From NCBI GenBank assembly GCA_016179685.1, contig JACPCR010000111.1, positions 1-64,000 on the forward strand: DNA of 64,000 nt, given 5' to 3'. The notes beneath the pieces are model-generated. The model was not told the DNA's origin and did no database searches. It worked only from the letters and a program-made list of their open reading frames with translations. Shown here in pieces: positions 59,414 through 64,000 of the stretch (the stretch's first letter is position 1; every line of letters starts with the position of its first letter). The position numbers and the translations under genes were made by a program. This DNA is from Planctomycetota bacterium. GTDB taxonomy: Bacteria; Planctomycetota; PUPC01; JACPCR01.

Positions 59414-60595
59414 TCAATTTCTGAACAATCCATCCAGGTCTCCAAGCTCCCACACCTCCAGACCCCGGTCCGTGCCCAAGAGAAGTCGCTCCCCCACGGG
59501 CAGCAGAGCGGTCACCCAGTTCCCGGCCAGCTTCGGGCGTCCCGGAGTGACGATCCGCCAAAGTTCCTCCTTGGGATGTCTGACCCAAACTCCGGTCCGG
59601 GTACCGAACACACGGTAGCCGGAGATCGTCGCGCCGCACCAGACCCAGTTGCTGAGGGACGGCTGGATCGCCGCCGGTTTTTCGCCCTTCCCTCGGGCCG
59701 AGCCACCCGCCCGGACGCCCATCATCCCGCCATCATCCTTTCCCTCAGGCCCCGCGCCCTCGTTCATCTCGGCCTCCAGCTCCGAGTCCTCGATGGATTT
59801 CCGCTCCGTGCGAAGCTCAGCGAAGCCCATGAGCCGCCAGGGCCCGACCCGCGCGGCCGCTCTCGCAAGCCCCATCGAGGTGCAAAGGAAAATCTCCTGC
59901 CCTGACCCGGCGGGATTGCCCGGCCCCTGGGCCGAAGGCAAAACCCCGTTGACACATGCCGTCTGAAGCGCGCCGCTGTGCTTTCGGAACAGAAAGCTGC
60001 CCTTGCTGGTCTTCCGATCGATCCACCCGAGCCCGTGGTTCGTGCCCACCAGCCAGCCGTCCACGTCCGGGAGAATGGCAAGGATGAAATACCGCGGCTC
60101 CAGAAGCAGGTCCCCGTCGATCTGGCCGGGACTGCCGAACCGGCCCGAAGACCAGTCGGCCAGGGAGTAAAAACCGTTCTCCGTGCCCACCAGCAGACGG
60201 TCCCCATCCACGGCCAGGCTGACGGGCGGCGCGGGCGGCGACCGGACCTCCCACTCGCCGGGCGGCCGGAATCGCAGCAAGCCATGTTCCGTGGCGACGT
60301 AGAGCGCGCCCTGAAGCTCGGCCAGGGCGGACGGACGCTGCACCTGCCGCCAGTCGCCGAGGTCCCTTTTCTCCGTGATCTCACCGCCTGGCCCGACCCG
60401 GAGTACGCCGCGGTCGGTGCCCAGCCACAAGCCCAGCGAGGTCTGAGCCAGAGCGATCACCCGGCGCTCCTTCACGCGGCTTTGCACCTCGGGCCAGGAA
60501 AGTTCGCCGCCCCACGCCCCCAGGGGAAGCGCCAGAAGGAACGCCAGCGAAGGAGCGCTGCTCGTGCCCGCTGAAAGATGAGGGAGACTCCTCAT
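59414..60595 (-). CDS. Secreted beta-propeller protein
   Basis: 393 residues with a signal peptide (APSLAFLLALPLGAWGGE) and propeller blades of the two-component-regulator (Reg_prop-like) form: TSLGLWLGTDRGVLRVGPGG, GALYVATEHGLLRFRPPGEW, RLLVGTENGFYSLADW, GWLVGTNHGLGWIDR, RLLLGTDRGLEVWELG. A Gly-rich insert lies around residue 290. It probably binds a ligand or partner at the cell surface and may work with the giant protein encoded 107 bp downstream. ATG 60595. Confidence 0.75.
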   Translation of the reverse strand: MRSLPHLSAGTSSAPSLAFLLALPLGAWGGELSWPEVQSRVKERRVIALAQTSLGLWLGTDRGVLRVGPGGEITEKRDLGDWRQVQRPSALAELQGALYVATEHGLLRFRPPGEWEVRSPPAPPVSLAVDGDRLLVGTENGFYSLADWSSGRFGSPGQIDGDLLLEPRYFILAILPDVDGWLVGTNHGLGWIDRKTSKGSFLFRKHSGALQTACVNGVLPSAQGPGNPAGSGQEIFLCTSMGLARAAARVGPWRLMGFAELRTERKSIEDSELEAEMNEGAGPEGKDDGGMMGVRAGGSARGKGEKPAAIQPSLSNWVWCGATISGYRVFGTRTGVWVRHPKEELWRIVTPGRPKLAGNWVTALLPVGERLLLGTDRGLEVWELGDLDGLFRN

Positions 60596-60627
60596 ATCGG
60601 AGGGACTTTGCGGTTGGACTGAGTAAA

Positions 60628-62307
60628 ATGACTCGTATGGCCAAGTTAGTTATAAAGAGCGGTCCCTCTCAGGGCAAGGAAGTGGAGATCGCTCGTGAAG
60701 TCGTGATCGGCCGCGGCAGCCAGACCCACCTGGTCCTCGACGATGCTTGGATTTCCCGCAGGCACGCGGCCGTCACGCGGAAAGGAGACGACTTCGTGGT
60801 GGCCGACCTCCAGAGCGGGAACGGGACGCGGGTCAACGGTGTCCGCATCACCGGGCCCCGGGTCCTGCAGGATGGCGACGAAATCCAGCTCGGCGTCGTG
60901 GCCATTGAATTCCAGTCCGATTCCCACCAGGCTAAGCTGGACGCCGCAGAGGAGTCCGAGGTCACCCTCTCCGACGCCGGCGAGGACACGCAGGAGGTCT
61001 TGCAGGTCCTCGACGCCACCAGCGCCGCGGTGTCGATGGTTGTCGATACCGATTCCCAGCAGGCCGTCAAAGCCATGAGCCGCCGTCTTCAGCTTCTCTA
61101 CGAGATGGGCGCGGTCATCGGCACCGTGTTCAATGAGCAGCAGCTCCTCGCCCTCATCATGGACAAGCTGTTCGAGGTGTTCCCTCAGGCCGAGCGCGGT
61201 TTCATCATGCTCTATGACGCCGAGAATAACCGGCTGCTGCCCAAGGTCGCCCGGTCACGCAAGGGCAACGCCATCCAGATCACGGTGAGCCGCACGCTGG
61301 TCCGCGACGCCATCGAGAAGCGCCGCGGCATCCTCAGCGCGGACGCCATGGGCGATTCGCGCTTCGCCATGGGACAGAGCATCCATAACTTCCAGATTCG
61401 CTCCGTCATCTGCGTCCCCATGATGGCCCGAGACGAGATCGTCGGTGTCGTCCACATCGACGGATCCGACCCGCGGCGCGCCTTCACCAAGGAGGACATG
61501 GCCCTCCTCATGGGCATCTCGAGCCAGGCCGCCCTGGCCCTCGCCAACGCGCGGCTTCACGACCGCGTCGTCAAACAGAGGCTCATGGAGCAGGACCTCG
61601 AGCTGGCCAACCGCATCCAGCAGAAATTCCTGCCGCAGCAGCCGCCGCACATCGAGGGCTACGAGTTCCGCGACGAGTACACGGCCGCCCTCGAGGTGGG
61701 CGGCGATTACTATGATTTCCTCCAGCTCCCGGACCAGCATCTCGGCATCGTCATCGGAGACGTCTCCGGCAAAGGCGTCTCCGCCGCCCTCTACATGGCC
61801 AAGCTCTCGAGCGACGTCCGATTCCATTCCGCCGGGCAGACCGAGCCGGGCGACATCCTCACCCGGCTGAACCGTGCGATGGCCGGCGTCGAGGAAGGCA
61901 TGTTCGTCACGCTCCTGTTCCTTTCCCTCGACACCCGTACCGGCGTCCTGAAGATGGCCAATGCCGGACATCTACCGCCCAGGGTCCGCAAGGCCTCCGG
62001 CGAAATCCTCGAGTTGGACAGCGCCGGCAACTTCCCGCTCGGCCTCTATGAGGAGGTCCCGTACGAACAAGCCAGCTTCCCACTCGGCCCCGGCGACACC
62101 GTGGCGGTCTTCACCGACGGCGTCGTCGAGGCCGCGGACCCCGAACAGAAGCAGTTTGGCTGGGAACGCCTCTCCGAGGTGATGAAGGCCTCCGGCGGCC
62201 GGCCCGGCGAGATGCTCGAACGCATCCTCGACGCTCTCAAGACCTTCTGCCGCGGAGCCGTCCAAAGCGACGATATCACCCTCGTCTGCTTCGGACGCAG
62301 GACTTGA
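60628..62307 (+). CDS. FHA-GAF-PP2C (SpoIIE-type) phosphatase
   Basis: 559 residues, no signal peptide. N-terminal FHA domain for phospho-Thr binding (VVIGRGSQTHLVLDDAWISR, DLQSGNGTRVNGVRI). A GAF domain follows at ~160-320 (LLALIMDKLFEVFPQAERGF, SVICVPMMARDEIVGVVHID). The C-terminal RsbU/SpoIIE phosphatase domain carries metal-binding Asp in EVGGDYYDFLQLPDQHLGIV and IGDVSGKGVSAALYMAKLSS, plus VAVFTDGVVEAADPEQKQFG. It probably dephosphorylates an anti-anti-sigma or similar partner in response to a signal bound by GAF. ATG 60628; ATG 60637 is an alternative. It is divergent from the propeller gene. Confidence 0.92.
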   Translation: MTRMAKLVIKSGPSQGKEVEIAREVVIGRGSQTHLVLDDAWISRRHAAVTRKGDDFVVADLQSGNGTRVNGVRITGPRVLQDGDEIQLGVVAIEFQSDSHQAKLDAAEESEVTLSDAGEDTQEVLQVLDATSAAVSMVVDTDSQQAVKAMSRRLQLLYEMGAVIGTVFNEQQLLALIMDKLFEVFPQAERGFIMLYDAENNRLLPKVARSRKGNAIQITVSRTLVRDAIEKRRGILSADAMGDSRFAMGQSIHNFQIRSVICVPMMARDEIVGVVHIDGSDPRRAFTKEDMALLMGISSQAALALANARLHDRVVKQRLMEQDLELANRIQQKFLPQQPPHIEGYEFRDEYTAALEVGGDYYDFLQLPDQHLGIVIGDVSGKGVSAALYMAKLSSDVRFHSAGQTEPGDILTRLNRAMAGVEEGMFVTLLFLSLDTRTGVLKMANAGHLPPRVRKASGEILELDSAGNFPLGLYEEVPYEQASFPLGPGDTVAVFTDGVVEAADPEQKQFGWERLSEVMKASGGRPGEMLERILDALKTFCRGAVQSDDITLVCFGRRT

Positions 62308-62309
62308 CT

Positions 62310-62325
62310 CTTCGAGTACTCGAAG
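62310..62325. repeat. Perfect 16-bp palindrome after the phosphatase gene
   Basis: CTTCGAGTACTCGAAG, three bases after the stop of the FHA-GAF-PP2C gene. Its inner part CGAGTAC recurs in the palindrome at 62718-62772. Confidence 0.7.
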
Positions 62326-62341
62326 AAACCCCGCCCACCGG

Positions 62342-62623
62342 TTTAGCCGTTGTCCGAAGTTGGAGTGACGGCTTTAGCCGTTGTCCGAAGTTGGAGTGAC
62401 GGCTTTAGCCGTTGTCCGAAGTTGGAGTGACGGCTTTAGCTAGCCGTTGTCCGAAGTTGGAGTGACGGCTTTAGCCGTTGTCCGAAGTTGGAGTGACGGC
62501 TTTAGCCGTGGTCCGAAATTGGAGTGACGGCTTTAGCCGTTGTCCGAAGTTGGAGTGACGGCTTTAGCCGTTGTCCGAAGTTGGAGTGACGGCTTTAGCC
62601 GTTGTCCGAACAGCGCCACGCCT
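62342..62623. repeat. Nine-copy 31-bp tandem array (type B repeat)
   Basis: Unit starts (TTTAGCCG) are at 62342, 62373, 62404, 62435, 62470, 62501, 62532, 62563 and 62594, a 31-bp period with one 4-base insertion (TAGC) in the fourth unit and small changes in the sixth. The unit contains the palindrome ACGGCTTTAGCCGT and the flanks GTTGTCCGAAGTTGGAGTG. The last unit runs into CAGCGCCACGCCT, the inverted edge of the type B block at 36470-36513. The stretch between 62308 and 63083 contains no gene. Confidence 0.92.
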
Positions 62624-62717
62624 GAATCCCAGCGGGATCCCTCCCGGCGTCCCACCGTCCCACCGGGATTCCTTCCACCAGGACAGGTCCGGGAGGCCAA
62701 GTCCCGGAAGCGTTTCT

Positions 62718-62772
62718 ATCGAGTACGCCGAAACGGGAGGTGCTTGGGGAATCCCGTTCCGACGTACTCGAT
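62718..62772. repeat. Gene-end palindrome, distant copy
   Basis: Arms 62718-62738 and 62752-62772 (ATCGAGTACGCCGAAACGGGA with its near complement) pair at 19 of 21 positions. The inner AACGGGA-GGTGC resembles the core of the copy at 36606-36653. Confidence 0.65.
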
Positions 62773-62801
62773 GTCTCTGAAGGTCGAAACCGTTACAAAT
62801 G

Positions 62802-62838
62802 AGCCTGTCTGCGCCGCGCACGGCGCGGCAGGCAGGTC
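62802..62838. repeat. Hairpin repeat, type F copy 2
   Basis: GCCTGTCTGCGCCGCG... followed by CGCGGCAGGCAGG, a self-complementary block. Confidence 0.6.
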
Positions 62839-62952
62839 AAGTTTTCCACTCGCTGGACAAGGTCTGTATCCCCTTAGAAGTTAAGGCTTTGCGAAGCAAA
62901 GCCTCGTAGCGAAGCGCCCACCGCATCCTGAATTCGGCGTCGGCCATCGACA

Positions 62953-63062
62953 CTTGCCTGCCTGACCTGTCTGCGCATGCCTGTGCCGGGCCTGTCTGCG
63001 TGCGGACACGCACAGGCAGGCACGGCAGACAGGTGCGGCACGCACAGGCAGGCGCAGACAGG
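62953..63062. repeat. Dense cluster of type F units
   Basis: Repeated CCTGTCTGCG, GCACAGGCAGGC and GGCAGACAGG units in both orientations, able to form several alternative hairpins. No gene. Confidence 0.65.
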
Positions 63063-63082
63063 TCGGTTTGAGGCAGCGCTTC
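63061..63082 (+). repeat. 22-bp repeat, type G copy 2
   Basis: Identical to 53093-53114 and ends 1 bp before the stop of the Uma2 gene. Confidence 0.8.
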
Positions 63083-63083
63083 G

Positions 63084-63653
63084 CTACCGAATAATTTCGA
63101 AAAGCTCTTGGATGGAAAATCGACAAGGCAGCCCGAGGGCGTGCAAGACTCCGCTCATGAATTCATCGCTGCCCCGATAAAACGCTTGACGCCCGTGGGT
63201 GAAGTCATGGACCAGCACGGCTCGCGACCGGATATCCACGATCCAGTATTCCAATACCCCCGTCAAACGATATTCCTCCCGCTTCGAAATCCGGTCCAGC
63301 TCCTCGCTGGATTCCGAAAGAATCTCCACCACGAGGTCCGCCGGCCCCCGGATGGCCTCCTCCGTGATGATCTCCTGGCGTCCTTCGCTGATGAAACAAA
63401 GGTCGGGGACCCGAATGCGATCCTCTCCCTCGGGAAGATGCACGAACATTTCTTTTTTAATAACGACCCGGCCCCGGAGGCCAACCCGTGTGCGGAAAAG
63501 GTGGACCAGGTGAGCGATGAATTCTTGATGTGAAAACGTCGGCCTCGGCGACACAACCACCTCCCCGTCTACCAGCTCCATCTTCTCCGGGCACTCCGGC
63601 AAAGCCAGAAATTCTTCTACGGTCAGCTTGCGAAGCGAGTCCACTAACGGCAT
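63084..63653 (-). CDS. Uma2-family (DUF820) endonuclease-like protein
   Basis: 189 residues. The fold is PD-(D/E)XK-like: LTVEEFLALPECPEKMELVD, RVPDLCFIS with the active-site Asp, and ADLVVEILSESSEELDRISK with Glu. The late VLEYWIVDIRSRAVLVH is typical. Uma2 proteins are abundant in cyanobacteria and PVC-type genomes, often in many copies; their role is unproven. No signal peptide. Start ATG 63653 has only a weak ribosome-binding site. The stop overlaps the edge of a type G repeat. Confidence 0.9.
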   Translation of the reverse strand: MPLVDSLRKLTVEEFLALPECPEKMELVDGEVVVSPRPTFSHQEFIAHLVHLFRTRVGLRGRVVIKKEMFVHLPEGEDRIRVPDLCFISEGRQEIITEEAIRGPADLVVEILSESSEELDRISKREEYRLTGVLEYWIVDIRSRAVLVHDFTHGRQAFYRGSDEFMSGVLHALGLPCRFSIQELFEIIR

Positions 63654-63804
63654 GGTATTTACCCGTTATCATCCCTACCCATCTTTGCACCGACACAGGA
63701 ACTGAGTTACCTTTCCTCCCCTGCCTTGGAAGAGCCCCGGAGCGGGCGGCATTCTATACCTGTTTTTATTTTATCCACGTCCCATTCGAGCCGCAAAGCC
63801 CATC

Positions 63805-64000
63805 ATGAAGATCACCCACGTCATCGCCCAGGTTCTCCGCTTGCCCCAGGTCGAAGCCAAGTGCGCCGGCACCCAGGACACGCTCCTCGTGCGCGTCCGC
63901 ACCGACAGCGGCCTTGAAGGCATCGGAGAGGTCGACTCGAGCCCGGAGCCGGCCAAGGCCGCCATCGACGCCCCCTTCAGCCACACCATCGCCTGCGGTC
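63805..64000 (+). CDS. Enolase-superfamily (mandelate racemase/muconate lactonizing) protein, N-terminal part
   Basis: The first 65 residues are in the window; the gene continues past its end. The start MKITHVIAQVLRLPQVEAK and the strand TQDTLLVRVRTDSGLEGIGE match the N-terminal capping domain of mandelate racemase-like enzymes, which abstract a proton alpha to a carboxylate. Sugar-acid dehydration would fit the carbohydrate-rich surroundings, but the catalytic barrel is not visible, so the reaction is unknown. ATG 63805, with no strong ribosome-binding site. Confidence 0.8.
   Translation, partial: MKITHVIAQVLRLPQVEAKCAGTQDTLLVRVRTDSGLEGIGEVDSSPEPAKAAIDAPFSHTIACG

Noticed and set aside
56787..59618. 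943-codon plus-strand frame opposite the giant gene
   Set aside because: High GC gives long antisense frames. It is Arg/Pro/Gln-rich with no domain, while the minus strand has a signal peptide and clear domains.
62342..62623. CRISPR array
   Set aside because: The units are joined directly with no unique spacers and no cas genes are present. It is a simple 31-bp tandem repeat.

Overview
The window is high-GC DNA from a diderm (Gram-negative-type) bacterium. Evidence for an outer membrane is LpxD (lipid A synthesis), an MlaC-type phospholipid shuttle protein, many signal peptides and lipoboxes, and the hopanoid side-chain genes hpnH and hpnG. The many secreted glycoside hydrolases, LVIVD and other beta-propellers, YfbK-type VWA proteins, ECF sigma factors, a Uma2 nuclease and abundant intergenic palindromes resemble Planctomycetota, Hydrogenedentota, Sumerlaeota and related large-genome lineages. 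That placement is inference only. No rRNA, tRNA or CRISPR array was seen.

Layout: 1-1329 is an IS3-family element with OrfA/OrfB joined by a -1 frameshift site. 1.6-11.2 kb (+) is an operon-like run of hydrolase and secreted genes: nitrilase-family hydrolase, beta-propeller, truncated SGNH hydrolase, secreted glycosidase-like protein, a frameshifted mini-gene, a GATase-like/HEAT protein and a GH28-like beta-helix protein. 11.5-13.5 kb has a DNA methyltransferase with a possible nuclease-like tail, followed by decayed DNA. 13.5-19.1 kb has a C39-like peptidase/TPR lipoprotein, an M48 protease coupled to a class I aldolase, and a large VWA membrane protein. 19.1-22.8 kb (+) is a tightly packed ECF sigma / anti-sigma / secreted protein / sugar permease / sugar-binding protein operon with no ATPase. 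22.8-28.6 kb holds envelope-lipid genes: mlaC-like, DUF374-like acyltransferase, TerB-like, hpnG, hpnH, lpxD. 28.6-36.4 kb has a YiiX-like hydrolase, a YkgJ-like protein, orphan hisA, a secreted protein, an anti-sigma/VWA fusion with its ECF sigma factor, and a Phd/PIN toxin-antitoxin pair. 36.6-60.6 kb is mostly a carbohydrate and secreted-protein region: Gfo/Idh oxidoreductase, CBM9-like/FG-GAP protein, retropepsin-like protein, two LVIVD propellers, a ceramidase-like protein, and a PL26-like / GH127-like / GH29-like operon next to a 2060-residue multidomain secreted protein. The window ends with an FHA-GAF-PP2C signalling protein, a large repeat field, a Uma2 nuclease and the start of an enolase-superfamily gene.

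Two signals stand out. First, a 47-nt leader ending in the Shine-Dalgarno sequence occurs with the same orientation and length before two unrelated genes (16468-16514 on the minus strand, 31634-31680 on the plus strand). Three of its four differences keep RNA pairing through G-U wobble. Second, a family of palindromes (core GTGC-GGGT-GCAC) sits at gene ends and often supplies the TAG stop codon; some copies have different stem sequences that remain paired. Other palindrome families, including a nine-copy 31-bp array at 62.3-62.6 kb, fill most of the remaining intergenic space.
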